DNA from: JAFIFT01 sp020051095
GTDB lineage: Bacteria > Pseudomonadota > Gammaproteobacteria > Legionellales > Legionellaceae
NCBI RefSeq assembly: GCF_964199965.1
Contig: NZ_CAXMZT010000001.1
Span: forward strand, 124,001-188,000
Length of the DNA: 64,000 nucleotides
Direction: 5' to 3'
Translations under genes and position numbers: made by a program
Shown: positions 1-8,331 of the stretch, one piece after another
Layout of the letters: each line of letters starts with the position of its first letter
How positions within the stretch are numbered: the stretch's first letter is position 1
Notes under the pieces: model-generated
The model's input: the letters and a program-made list of their open reading frames with translations, nothing else
Told to the model about the DNA's origin: nothing
Database searches by the model: none

Positions 1-1383
1 GAACTGACAGTAAAAACCTGGCGTCAGCAAGGTGATTTGCCTTTGTCAACTCGACAGGACTATTTGCGTAGGTTAGCTGATTTACTCCAAGAGCATGCCG
101 AGGATATCTCGGCTGCAATAAACAGTGATTTTTTACATCGGTCAACGAAAGAAACATATTTCCTTGAGTTATTCCCCACACTCAAAGCGATAAAATATTG
201 CTTAAAAAATATGAAAAAGTGGGCAAAACCGAGACGAAAAAAGGTATCTTACCTGTTTCAACCCGCCAAGGCTTATGTCCAGCCCCAAGCTTTGGGTGTC
301 GTTGGCGTCATATCACCTTGGAATTATCCTCTTTATTTATCATTAGTGCCAGCTGCATATGCATTGGCAGCTGGGAACCGTGTTATGATTAAGTTTTCTG
401 AATTGACACCGAAAACAGGCGAGTTGATAGCCTCACTCATTGAAAAAACTTTTCCAAAAGAAGATGTCTGTTTGATTAATGGCGATGTTACATTAGGAAA
501 ACGTTTTGCAAGTCTACCCTTTGGTCATTTAATATTCACAGGATCAACGACGGTGGGTAGACAAGTAATGCGTGCTGCAAGTGAGAATTTAACACCGGTC
601 ACCTTAGAGCTGGGGGGGAAGTCGCCTGCATTAATATCAACCTCCTGTCCCGATCATTATCTTCATCGCCTATTAATGGGTAAATGCTTTAATGCGGGTC
701 AAACATGCATCGCCCCTGATTATGTTCTAATGCCCACTAGCGCTACTAATCGATTTGAGCAGTTAGTGCGGGAATTTATTGATAAACGTTACCCCAATAT
801 GCCCAACAATGATCATTATAGTAGTATTATATCGCCATCGCATTTTCAACGATTAATTCGATTATTAGAGGATGCTAAGATAAAAGGTGCCACGGTTATT
901 TGTTTGGGTGACATAAACAATGAGTTGAGGAAGATGCCCTTAACGTTAGTGTTGAATCCTTCTGATGATATGATATTGATGCAGGAAGAAATTTTTGGGC
1001 CCATCTTGCCGGTGATTGGCTATGAAACATTTGATCAAGCTGTTTCTTATGTTGATAAGCACCGCAACCCACTTGCTTTGTATTATTTTGGTAAAAATAA
1101 GGCTGAAATTGAATTAGTTAGCAAGCGACAACTGAGTGGTGCCCTAACGATTAATGACACTATCATGCATATTGCTGTGGATGACCTGCCGTTTGGCGGG
1201 GTTGGTGAAAGCGGCATGGGCTGTTATCATGGCCAAGAAGGGTTTGATCGTTTTAGTATGTTGAAACCCATATTTATACAGAGAAATCTCGCGCCTGCTT
1301 CCTGGCTTTATCCGCCATATGGTAAACTAATGCGTCTATTTCTCAAGTGGATTGGACGTTTAAAATTCAAGGACAAAGCATGA
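1..1383 (+). CDS. Aldehyde dehydrogenase, coniferyl-aldehyde type (5' end outside window)
   Basis: NAD(P)-dependent oxidation of an aldehyde to its acid. The reading frame is open to base 1 with no stop, so the true start lies upstream and the TTG at 37 is not a real start. The ALDH fold is clear: the VVGVISPWNYPLYL cofactor segment, the FTGSTTVGR turn, the LELGGKSP motif with the general-base Glu, the catalytic Cys in FNAGQTC, and EEIFGPILPV. The short C-terminus and hydrophobic tail resemble the coniferyl-aldehyde/class 3-like branch. The substrate cannot be read from the sequence. Its stop overlaps the next gene's ATG (ATGA), so the two are probably co-translated. Confidence 0.9.
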   Translation, partial: ELTVKTWRQQGDLPLSTRQDYLRRLADLLQEHAEDISAAINSDFLHRSTKETYFLELFPTLKAIKYCLKNMKKWAKPRRKKVSYLFQPAKAYVQPQALGVVGVISPWNYPLYLSLVPAAYALAAGNRVMIKFSELTPKTGELIASLIEKTFPKEDVCLINGDVTLGKRFASLPFGHLIFTGSTTVGRQVMRAASENLTPVTLELGGKSPALISTSCPDHYLHRLLMGKCFNAGQTCIAPDYVLMPTSATNRFEQLVREFIDKRYPNMPNNDHYSSIISPSHFQRLIRLLEDAKIKGATVICLGDINNELRKMPLTLVLNPSDDMILMQEEIFGPILPVIGYETFDQAVSYVDKHRNPLALYYFGKNKAEIELVSKRQLSGALTINDTIMHIAVDDLPFGGVGESGMGCYHGQEGFDRFSMLKPIFIQRNLAPASWLYPPYGKLMRLFLKWIGRLKFKDKA

Positions 1384-2186
1384 CTCAAACATTATTGATA
1401 ACTGGCGCAAGTCGAGGCATTGGGCGTGAGATCGCTTTAAAATTTGCTGCACAGGGTGCAAACATTGCTATCGCAGCAAAGTCAGATAAACCCCATCCAA
1501 CGTTAGCGGGTACGATATTTACGGTTGCGAAAGAAATTGAAGACGCAGGTGGCAAAGCATTACCAATCACTTGCGATGTTCGCTTTGAAGATCAAGTCAA
1601 AAATGCCATTGAACAAACCGTATCGCATTTTGGTGGGTTGGACTGTCTGGTCAATAATGCAAGTGCTATTAGTTTAACTAATACGCTAGATACGGACATG
1701 AAACGCTATGATTTAATGCATGCTGTCAATGTCAGAGCAACCTATATGTGCTCAAAGCATGCCATACCGCATTTAAAAAAATCGAATAATCCGCATATTC
1801 TAACACTTTCTCCACCGCTAACTATGCATGCCAAATGGTTTGGCCCTCATTTGGCTTACACCATGAGCAAATATGGCATGAGCATGTGCACCCTCGGTTT
1901 ATCTGAAGAGTTAAGCGCGTTTGGTATTGCAGTGAACTCGCTTTGGCCAAGGACAACAATCGCAACCGATGCCGTTCGCGTCCATTTCCCAAAAGAAATT
2001 TATGAATCGAGTCGAAAACCAACGATTGTAGCCGATGCGGCACATTGGATATTAACCCAACCATCCAAGCTAATCACGGGGCATTTTTTTATTGACGAAG
2101 AGGTTCTGCGCAATGCGGGAGTCGTTGATTTTAAACCCTACTCAATCAACCCTAATATTGAACCATTTGATGATATATTTTTATGA
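1380..2186 (+). CDS. Short-chain dehydrogenase/reductase, HSDL2-like
   Basis: Classical SDR of 268 residues with the cofactor motif TGASRGIG at the N-terminus, NNAS in the middle and the catalytic Tyr-x3-Lys in YTMSKYGMS. The overall pattern resembles the hydroxysteroid dehydrogenase-like 2 group, without the sterol-carrier domain of the eukaryotic proteins. The ATG at 1380 overlaps the upstream aldehyde dehydrogenase stop as ATGA and is preferred over the longer frame beginning at 1347. It may work on the same alcohol/aldehyde/acid chain as the dehydrogenase; that is inferred from coupling only. Confidence 0.88.
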   Translation: MTQTLLITGASRGIGREIALKFAAQGANIAIAAKSDKPHPTLAGTIFTVAKEIEDAGGKALPITCDVRFEDQVKNAIEQTVSHFGGLDCLVNNASAISLTNTLDTDMKRYDLMHAVNVRATYMCSKHAIPHLKKSNNPHILTLSPPLTMHAKWFGPHLAYTMSKYGMSMCTLGLSEELSAFGIAVNSLWPRTTIATDAVRVHFPKEIYESSRKPTIVADAAHWILTQPSKLITGHFFIDEEVLRNAGVVDFKPYSINPNIEPFDDIFL

Positions 2187-2617
2187 CCATTGAAATTTAT
2201 ACTGACGGTGCTTGTCAAGGTAATCCCGGTCCGGGCGGTTGGGGCGCGATTTTACGCTATAAAGATCATGAAAAGGAATTGAGTGGTGCTGAAGCATTAA
2301 CCACCAATAATCGAATGGAATTAATGGCTGCGATTAAAGCCTTACAGGCTCTAAAGCGTAGCTGTCGAGTTGATGTATACACTGATTCACAGTACGTGAG
2401 ACGAGGGATGACGGAATGGCTGAATGCCTGGAAACAAAAGCAATGGCGAAATGCGCAAAACAAACCTGTGAAAAATGCCGATCTATGGCAAGAATTAGAT
2501 ACCTTAGCACAAAAACATGATATCCATTGGCATTGGGTGAAAGGGCATGCAGGGCATCCTGAAAATGAACGAGCAGATAGGTTGGCAACTAGCGCAATAA
2601 AAACTTTGAGTGATTAA
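2183..2617 (+). CDS. rnhA: Ribonuclease HI
   Basis: Degrades the RNA strand of RNA:DNA hybrids and helps remove Okazaki primers and R-loops. It is 144 residues long, the usual size. The catalytic carboxylates are visible in IYTDGACQGNPGPGGWG (Asp), NNRMELMAA (Glu), VYTDSQYV (Asp) and GHPENERADRLA (Asp), with WVKGHAGH before the last. Its ATG overlaps the preceding SDR stop by 4 bp. dnaQ follows nine bases later, the rnhA-dnaQ pairing common in gammaproteobacteria. Confidence 0.97.
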   Translation: MTIEIYTDGACQGNPGPGGWGAILRYKDHEKELSGAEALTTNNRMELMAAIKALQALKRSCRVDVYTDSQYVRRGMTEWLNAWKQKQWRNAQNKPVKNADLWQELDTLAQKHDIHWHWVKGHAGHPENERADRLATSAIKTLSD

Positions 2618-2626
2618 ATTACCATT

Positions 2627-3298
2627 ATGACTAGGCAAATTGTATTAGATACTGAAACAACGGGCATCTCACCTGAAGAGCATCGAATTATCGAGATAGG
2701 TTGTGTTGAGGTGGTGGATCGAAAAATAACCGGTTGCCATTATCACTGCTATATCAATCCTGAACGAGCGGTTGAGGATGCTGCATTTCAGGTTCATGGT
2801 ATTAGTAATGAATTTCTAGCCGACAAACCAAAATTTGCTGACATTGTCGAAGAATTTATGTCTTTCATAAACGGTTGTGAATTAATCATTCACAACGCAC
2901 CATTTGATGTGGGTTTCATTAACATGGAACTAGCAAAGGTAGGATGGAAGAAAAATTTACATAAATATTGTTCGATTATCGACACACTGGTTCTTGCAAA
3001 AAAGAAACATCCGGGGCAACGTAATAATCTAGACGCGCTATGCAAACGCTACGATATTGATAATACAAATCGTCAATTACATGGTGCTTTACTTGATGCT
3101 GAAATTTTGGCGTCAGTCTATCTGGCGATGACGGGCGGTCAAACAAGTCTTTTTGAACAGTTGGTGACAGAGCAACCCCGTCAATCAACCGATGGTATGA
3201 CAGACCAAAAAACGGCGATTGTTCACAATGGCATTGTCATCAAAGCGACAGATGAAGAACAAGCGGCTCATGACAAATTTATGTCCTCGCTTGAATAA
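2627..3298 (+). CDS. dnaQ: DNA polymerase III epsilon subunit (3'-5' proofreading exonuclease)
   Basis: Proofreading subunit of the replicative polymerase. The three exonuclease motifs are present: DTETTG (Exo I), HNAPFDVGFI (Exo II) and HGALLDAEILASVY (Exo III, with the epsilon-type His). The C-terminal tail of about 50 residues is the expected region for contact with the alpha subunit. It is 223 residues long, slightly shorter than the E. coli protein. It closes the group of genes that starts with the aldehyde dehydrogenase and converges on ygfZ. Confidence 0.96.
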   Translation: MTRQIVLDTETTGISPEEHRIIEIGCVEVVDRKITGCHYHCYINPERAVEDAAFQVHGISNEFLADKPKFADIVEEFMSFINGCELIIHNAPFDVGFINMELAKVGWKKNLHKYCSIIDTLVLAKKKHPGQRNNLDALCKRYDIDNTNRQLHGALLDAEILASVYLAMTGGQTSLFEQLVTEQPRQSTDGMTDQKTAIVHNGIVIKATDEEQAAHDKFMSSLE

Positions 3299-3360
3299 TA
3301 ATAGATTCTCATGAATCACTTCTTTCTGTATTTAGCTTTGCCTTTAGTGTGCTTGAGAGA

Positions 3361-4278
3361 CTAAGAAAGCGATTTTAAAAAGGGATCCACTTCCTCCTTT
3401 TTAATACTAGCGGCGATTAAGAACTGATTTTCACCCATGGGACACCAGTCAATCACTTCACCTATTTCTATATCATTTAGCATTATTTTATCTAACGTTT
3501 CAGGTTGTAAATGGCTCACATAAGTGAAATAGCCATGTTTCAATTTTGCAAGGTAATGGGTGCGAGCGATAATTTCCTGACCACGAAAGCAACCCTTTTC
3601 CAGGCTGATCATAGTTGGCTGCAAATGGAAGTCTAGACGGTGGGGCAAAAATTGTCCTTGTGTGCATCCATAGATTGCCGGTCGATTGATTTTTAGACAA
3701 TAGTAATGCCAAAGCAATGAACCTTTCATCATCGTTTGATTGTTTTTAATTAATATATCGGCAACCTCATTTTGTAGGAGGAGAATATGCATGTTTTCAG
3801 CAATCCGATAGAGGCATGCTTCTTCGTTTTGATTGAGTGTATCTGATTTCAATGGAGGGGTGATTGGTAAATCAATTTTTTCAACCGGGCCAATGACACC
3901 TAAAACGGAGTAGCGAGTGCTTGGCTTTAATTGTACATGACTAATAAGCGCTGCTTTTTCAAGCACGGACAGGGTTCTTGCCGTGATATCCTTTTCCATG
4001 ACTAATTGATAGTCATGACAATGGATAACATCCATCAGAGCAATTATTCTGCCTTTCAGACTGCACAACATCCCTGTGCGATAATGCGTGCTATCGATTG
4101 AATTAATATCACAGCTCAATTGGCCTTGAAGAAACGATCCGGCTTTATCACCCTTCACAGAAATACAGTGTAAGTAATCAAGTTGGCACAAGTAGGTCTC
4201 ATCGGAATTGACTTCCAATTCAGAGGATAAATCGGATGAATAGGTATAAACACGATCGTTAATGGTATATTGTTTCAT
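3361..4278 (-). CDS. ygfZ: Folate-binding protein YgfZ (iron-sulfur protein maintenance factor)
   Basis: Tetrahydrofolate-dependent factor supporting synthesis or repair of Fe-S enzymes. The family signature K-G-C-[FY]-x-G-Q-E is intact in EKGCFRGQEIIARTHYL, and the N-terminal GCV-T-like half has FLQGQLSCDI. The ATG at 4278 is chosen by homology. A GTG at 4308 would add ten residues. The strong AGGAGG at 4321-4326 is too far for 4278, but it suits a tiny upstream ORF (4310-4275) whose stop overlaps this ATG as ATGA. Divergent from sdhE-ygfX, the same arrangement as in E. coli. Confidence 0.92.
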   Translation of the reverse strand: MKQYTINDRVYTYSSDLSSELEVNSDETYLCQLDYLHCISVKGDKAGSFLQGQLSCDINSIDSTHYRTGMLCSLKGRIIALMDVIHCHDYQLVMEKDITARTLSVLEKAALISHVQLKPSTRYSVLGVIGPVEKIDLPITPPLKSDTLNQNEEACLYRIAENMHILLLQNEVADILIKNNQTMMKGSLLWHYYCLKINRPAIYGCTQGQFLPHRLDFHLQPTMISLEKGCFRGQEIIARTHYLAKLKHGYFTYVSHLQPETLDKIMLNDIEIGEVIDWCPMGENQFLIAASIKKEEVDPFLKSLS

Positions 4279-4310
4279 AGTAAAAGTCTCAAGGATAAAG
4301 TGCGACACAT
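4275..4310 (-). CDS. Possible 11-residue leader ORF in front of ygfZ
   Basis: Reading the minus strand from 4310, ATG TGT CGC opens an 11-codon frame ending in TGA at 4277-4275, which overlaps the ygfZ ATG by ATGA. An AGGAGG lies ten bases upstream (4326-4321) and is better placed for this ATG than for the ygfZ ATG. It may be a translational coupler. Alternatively ygfZ starts at GTG 4308 and this frame is incidental. The peptide would be MCRTLSLRLLL. Confidence 0.3.
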   Translation of the reverse strand: MCRTLSLRLLL

Positions 4311-4432
4311 AAAATAATACCTCCTATTCATCAATCCCTAATCTTCCCCTTGGGCACCATCCCGCCATGTCTGACAGATGGAAAATACAGGAAATGACAT
4401 AGAAGCTTAACTTATAAAAGTAAATCGAATCA

Positions 4433-4462
4433 TTGTCAAAGTTGACTATTTTAGTGTAGGAT
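4433..4462 (+). promoter_or_regulatory. Candidate sigma-70 promoter for sdhE-ygfX
   Basis: TTGTCA at 4433-4438 and TAGGAT at 4457-4462 with an 18-base gap, about 30 bases before the sdhE ATG at 4491. A second TTGACT at 4442-4447 has no matching -10. Both hexamers are imperfect; the call rests on position and spacing. Confidence 0.4.
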
Positions 4463-4490
4463 TTGCCTTCTATCAATGTATGAGTAAGCC

Positions 4491-4757
4491 ATGATCGCAA
4501 AAGAACGGAAAGCAAAAATTGCCTGGCAATGTCGTCGAGGGTTATTAGAATTAGATATTATTTTTAACCACATTCTTGAGCATCATTTAGATGCCATGAC
4601 AGAGGGCGAATTTGAAAAATTTGAAAAACTTCTTCATCACCAAGATAGTTATTTATATGCTTGGCTGATGGAATTTGAGCAACCAACCGATAAGGAAGAC
4701 CAAGATAGTGTCCAATTTGTGTTGTCTCTCTATCACACTAACGCAATCAAATCTTGA
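4491..4757 (+). CDS. sdhE: Succinate dehydrogenase/fumarate reductase flavinylation factor
   Basis: Small cytoplasmic factor that promotes covalent attachment of FAD to SdhA/FrdA. The 88-residue length and the RGLLELD motif (family signature RGxxE, which contacts the flavoprotein) at about residues 15-21 identify the SdhE/YgfY family. It sits directly opposite ygfZ and is followed by an overlapping ygfX homologue, reproducing the E. coli ygfZ / ygfYX locus. Confidence 0.93.
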   Translation: MIAKERKAKIAWQCRRGLLELDIIFNHILEHHLDAMTEGEFEKFEKLLHHQDSYLYAWLMEFEQPTDKEDQDSVQFVLSLYHTNAIKS

Positions 4758-5112
4758 AAAAAAATTGATTGCCTGTGTTTTTGGGGTGACCAGTATGGCT
4801 GTTTTGTTCTCACCCATAAGTTGGTTTGCAAAAACTCTGTTGTTAATAGGGTTGTTGTTTTACCTTTATATCCATCTCAGAAAAAAAGATAGCCAATTGC
4901 CTTTGAGGATCCTGTCTCGAGAAGATAAGTGGTTAATTTTAAACGGCGCTAAGGAAAAAAGTTATCAGAGTGCAACGTTGATATGTCAATTAGGCTGGTT
5001 ATTGGTAATACGGTTTGATTGTTCAGGTAATAGCTATCTTTTACCAATTTATAAAGATCAGATCGCAGAAGAGGACTATCATTATTTATGTTTATTGATT
5101 CGGATAATCTAA
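4708..5112 (+). CDS. ygfX: YgfX-family membrane protein (toxin CptA homologue)
   Basis: Two adjacent hydrophobic segments (LIACVFGVTSMAVLF and TLLLIGLLFYLY) are followed by a soluble C-terminal part with short beta-like stretches, the layout of YgfX/CptA proteins. Similarity is weak, and the family is called mainly from position behind sdhE. The start is uncertain: GTG at 4708 gives 134 residues, close to the family length, while TTG at 4675 and TTG at 4717 are alternatives. All overlap the end of sdhE, so expression is probably coupled. In E. coli the pair was described as the CptAB toxin-antitoxin module, although SdhE is now known as a flavinylation factor. Confidence 0.7.
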   Translation: MSNLCCLSITLTQSNLEKKLIACVFGVTSMAVLFSPISWFAKTLLLIGLLFYLYIHLRKKDSQLPLRILSREDKWLILNGAKEKSYQSATLICQLGWLLVIRFDCSGNSYLLPIYKDQIAEEDYHYLCLLIRII

Positions 5113-5281
5113 TGGAAACTCACGGATGATATTGATAGAATATGAAGCGTAACAGGTTATCCTACAATTATTCAGGGTAATGCTAAAAGCTTTTCTTTTG
5201 CAAACACAGAGCTTCCGATAACAAGCGGTAGGAATGAGAAGTCGGTTGGTATAAAAAAGATAAAAAAATAAGAGTATCGCC

Positions 5282-6301
5282 ATGTTAGAAAGTGATCGCG
5301 TCATTAGTGCCATTACCGAACCCCGAGAAGATGTTATCGATAGGGCTATACGCCCATTGAAACTAGCTGATTATATAGGCCAAGATGCTGTTTGTGCGCA
5401 AATGGAGATTTTTATCAATGCCGCTATCAAGCGAGCCGACGCGCTTGACCATGTGCTAATATTTGGCCCTCCCGGGTTAGGCAAGACAACCCTGGCCAAT
5501 ATCATAGCCAATGAAATGAATGTGAATCTGCGTCAAACATCGGGGCCGGTTTTAGAACGGGCTGGTGATATTGCCGCTATGCTGACAAATTTAGAAAAAA
5601 ACGATGTGTTATTTATTGATGAAATACATCGTTTAAGTCCCGTAATCGAAGAAATTTTATATCCCGCCATGGAAGATTATAAGTTAGATATTATGATAGG
5701 TGAAGGACCTGCTGCACGTTCAATCAAACTTGATTTGCCTCCTTTTACCTTGATTGGTGCAACCACCCGTGCCGGTTTGCTAACGTCTCCATTGCGAGAT
5801 CGATTTGGAATTGTTCAAAGGTTAGAATACTATGACATCAATGCCCTCACGCAAATTGTTAAACGTTCAGCTAAGTTATTGAAGGTTCAGACAGAAGCGG
5901 AAGGGGCTTATGAGATAGCTAAACGCTCACGTGGAACACCAAGAATTGCTAATCGATTACTAAGACGTGTTAGAGATTATGCTGAAGTGATTGGGAAAGG
6001 TATTATTACCGCTACGATTGCAGAAGAAGCTTTATCAATGATGGATGTTGATAAGCACGGGTTCGATATCATGGATCGAAAATTAATTAAGGCAGTAATA
6101 GAGCGATTTGATGGCGGACCGGTTGGTATCGATAGCATATCCGCCTCAATAGGTGAAGAAAAAGGGACAATAGAGGACGTCATAGAACCGTATTTAATTC
6201 AACAAGGTTTTCTCATGCGCACTCCGAGAGGGCGAGTTGCAACCGAGTTGGCTTATCAATTTTATGGCTCGCCATTGACAGAAACTGCTGACACAGAGTA
6301 A
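5282..6301 (+). CDS. ruvB: Holliday junction branch-migration ATPase RuvB
   Basis: Hexameric motor that drives branch migration with RuvA. At 339 residues it is of standard length. Walker A is GPPGLGKTT, Walker B is DEIH, sensor 1 is GATTRAG and the arginine-finger region is LTSPLRDRFG; the C-terminal winged helix ends with TPRGRVATELAY. The ATG is preceded by a modest purine-rich stretch (AAGAG). Unusually, ruvA and ruvC are not adjacent. tolQ follows after about 30 bases, so ruvB may head the tol operon. Confidence 0.97.
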   Translation: MLESDRVISAITEPREDVIDRAIRPLKLADYIGQDAVCAQMEIFINAAIKRADALDHVLIFGPPGLGKTTLANIIANEMNVNLRQTSGPVLERAGDIAAMLTNLEKNDVLFIDEIHRLSPVIEEILYPAMEDYKLDIMIGEGPAARSIKLDLPPFTLIGATTRAGLLTSPLRDRFGIVQRLEYYDINALTQIVKRSAKLLKVQTEAEGAYEIAKRSRGTPRIANRLLRRVRDYAEVIGKGIITATIAEEALSMMDVDKHGFDIMDRKLIKAVIERFDGGPVGIDSISASIGEEKGTIEDVIEPYLIQQGFLMRTPRGRVATELAYQFYGSPLTETADTE

Positions 6302-6332
6302 TTTATAATCAAACGAATGATAGGAGTAAGAC

Positions 6333-7028
6333 GTGTTAGGAAATATTAGTTTCTTATCGTATTTTGCACAAGCAGATATCGTAGTTAAATCTGTCATGCT
6401 TGGTTTAATTCTTGCTTCATTGTTTTCTTGGGCATTGATTTTATATCGTTCCGCTTTTATTTATGCAAAACAACAAGATGATAAAAAATTTATGAAGGCT
6501 TTTGAAACTTCCACGGATTTAGGAAGGCTCTATGCGAGTGTCGATAAAGAAGATACTTCTGGTCTAGCCAGTATCTTTAAACGTGGATTTAAAGAGTTTT
6601 TGCGTTATCATCGTGCTGGCAAAACAACCTTAGAACCTATTGAGCGTGTTATGCAAATATCAGCTCTCAAAGAGGAAAATGAATTAACAGCCCATCACAC
6701 GATATTAGCTTCGGTAGGGGCAATTGCTCCATTTGTCGGTTTGTTTGGTACAGTTTGGGGCATTATGAATGCTTTCCATGCCCTAGGACAAGTTCGTCAA
6801 GCAACGATTGCCATGGTAGCGCCTGGGTTATCTGAAGCACTATTTGCCACTGCCCTTGGCTTATTTGCTGCAATACCGGCAGTTATTGCTTATAATCGTT
6901 TACAACAAAAAAGCCAGCAAATTGTGTTTGAGCACCAATTATTCCAAGAAGAGTTGTTATTGATTTTTGAAAGACAAACGTTGGCTGATAGCCGGGATGA
7001 TGTCAATGAAACAAACAAAGCAATCTAG
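6333..7028 (+). CDS. tolQ: Tol-Pal system proton channel subunit TolQ
   Basis: Inner-membrane component of the TolQR proton channel that energises outer-membrane invagination at division. It has three membrane segments: an N-terminal one at about residues 15-35 and two in the MotA/TolQ/ExbB domain (SVGAIAPFVGLFGTVWGIM; ALFATALGLFAAIPAVIAYN). Translation probably starts at GTG 6333, which has TAGGAG about seven bases upstream. The 3' end overlaps the start of tolR. Confidence 0.95.
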   Translation: MLGNISFLSYFAQADIVVKSVMLGLILASLFSWALILYRSAFIYAKQQDDKKFMKAFETSTDLGRLYASVDKEDTSGLASIFKRGFKEFLRYHRAGKTTLEPIERVMQISALKEENELTAHHTILASVGAIAPFVGLFGTVWGIMNAFHALGQVRQATIAMVAPGLSEALFATALGLFAAIPAVIAYNRLQQKSQQIVFEHQLFQEELLLIFERQTLADSRDDVNETNKAI

Positions 7029-7446
7029 ACTAGCGCCGGTCGCAGAAATTAATGTAGTCCCCTACGTTGATGTGATGTTGGTGTTATTGGTTATTTTCAT
7101 GATAACTGCGCCAATATTAAGTCAAGGGGTACAAGTTGAATTACCGAAAGCGACTAGTGAAGCAATACAAACCGATGGCGTAGAGCCGATAATTGTGAGT
7201 GTTGACAAGGAAGGGCAATATTTTTTAAATAAGGCTACTAATCCAGAGTCACCTATCTCAGCGAAAGATTTAATGGTAAGAGTTGCGGCAGAATTACGTA
7301 TCGCAGCTGAAAAAAAACAAGCGCCTAAAGTTTTGGTAAAAGGTGACCAAGGTGTGCCCTACGGAAGGGTGATCACAGCCATGTCGCAACTCAAGCAAGC
7401 AGGTGCCGAACAAGTGGGTTTAATGACCGACGATAGGGAAGCTTAA
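7006..7446 (+). CDS. tolR: Tol-Pal system proton channel subunit TolR
   Basis: ExbD/TolR family: a single membrane segment with the proton-carrying Asp in VPYVDVMLVLLVIFMI, then a periplasmic domain ending in VPYGRVITAMSQLKQAG. The start is one of ATG 6997, 7000 or 7006, all inside the end of tolQ. ATG 7006 gives the usual short cytoplasmic tail. Works with TolQ and TolA. Confidence 0.93.
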   Translation: MKQTKQSRLAPVAEINVVPYVDVMLVLLVIFMITAPILSQGVQVELPKATSEAIQTDGVEPIIVSVDKEGQYFLNKATNPESPISAKDLMVRVAAELRIAAEKKQAPKVLVKGDQGVPYGRVITAMSQLKQAGAEQVGLMTDDREA

Positions 7447-7448
7447 TT

Positions 7449-8330
7449 GTGTCAGATACGATGTCTTTTAAAAAAGCAATCCTTTATTCTTTCATGCTGC
7501 ATTTGGCTGTGGTTGTATTTATTTCCTATGCGCCAACGCCAAAATCAGAGCCGATTATCAATGCGATGGTAATCGATAAGCCTCAGATCAATCCTGATCC
7601 CAACCATCAGGAACAAAAGGCGATTGAAGCAGTTAGTATTGATGCAAAGGAAATTGAAGAAGCCGTTCATAAATTAAAACAAGAACAAGATCAGGCGAAT
7701 CGTCAACGACTTGCTAAAATAGCTGCAGAGAAAAGGGCTGCGGAAGAGGCGAAACGTCACAGAATTGAGGAAGAAAAACGTCTTGCCACCTTAAAGCGGG
7801 AAGCGAAAGAGCGAGCTGAACAACAGCGCAAAGAACAACAACGACTTGCTGCACTGAAAAAGGAACGTGAAAAACTTCAAAAGCAGCAACAAGAAGAAGC
7901 ATTGAAACGACGCCTTGAAGAGGAACGTAAACAAAAAGCCGCTCAAGAGGCCGAACGTCAACGCGAACAGGCCGAACGTCGACGCGAAGAGGCATTGCAA
8001 GCAGCAAAAGCTGCCGCTGCAAAACAAGCACGCGTTAATGAAGCGCTCCAAAAATATAAGGCGCTTATCCTTCAAGCTATTTCGCAACAATGGATTTTAC
8101 CTGCGAATGTTGATTCCCAGCTCAGTTGTGAGTTTCGAATTCGACTAGCGCCCGATGGAACGGTGGTGTTGGCGCAATTATCACGAAGCAGCGGGGACAC
8201 AATTTTAGACCGCTCAGCAGAATCAGCCATCAATAAAGCATCTCCTTTGCCTGTCCCACAAGAAAGAGAGTTATTTGAGCTGTTTCGCGATATTCAATTA
8301 ACCGTTAGACCGGAACAAGCACGAGGTTAA
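7449..8330 (+). CDS. tolA: Cell-envelope integrity protein TolA
   Basis: Periplasm-spanning linker between TolQR and TolB/Pal. An N-terminal membrane anchor (ILYSFMLHLAVVVFISY) is followed by a long, highly charged Lys/Glu/Ala/Arg helix at about residues 60-195 and a C-terminal TonB-like domain (WILPANVDSQLSCEFRIRLAPDGTV and onward; the whole domain covers about residues 200-290). The start is GTG at 7449, two bases after the tolR stop. The repetitive helix creates long spurious frames on the other strand. Confidence 0.94.
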   Translation: MSDTMSFKKAILYSFMLHLAVVVFISYAPTPKSEPIINAMVIDKPQINPDPNHQEQKAIEAVSIDAKEIEEAVHKLKQEQDQANRQRLAKIAAEKRAAEEAKRHRIEEEKRLATLKREAKERAEQQRKEQQRLAALKKEREKLQKQQQEEALKRRLEEERKQKAAQEAERQREQAERRREEALQAAKAAAAKQARVNEALQKYKALILQAISQQWILPANVDSQLSCEFRIRLAPDGTVVLAQLSRSSGDTILDRSAESAINKASPLPVPQERELFELFRDIQLTVRPEQARG

Positions 8331-8331
8331 C

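Noticed and set aside
3301..3320. Possible terminator GATTC-tcat-GAATC after dnaQ
   Set aside because: The five-base stem is too short and no T-run follows.
7714..8090. Long open frames on the minus strand opposite tolA
   Set aside because: They arise from the repetitive Lys/Glu/Ala/Arg codons of the TolA helix; their products are low-complexity and lack start signals.
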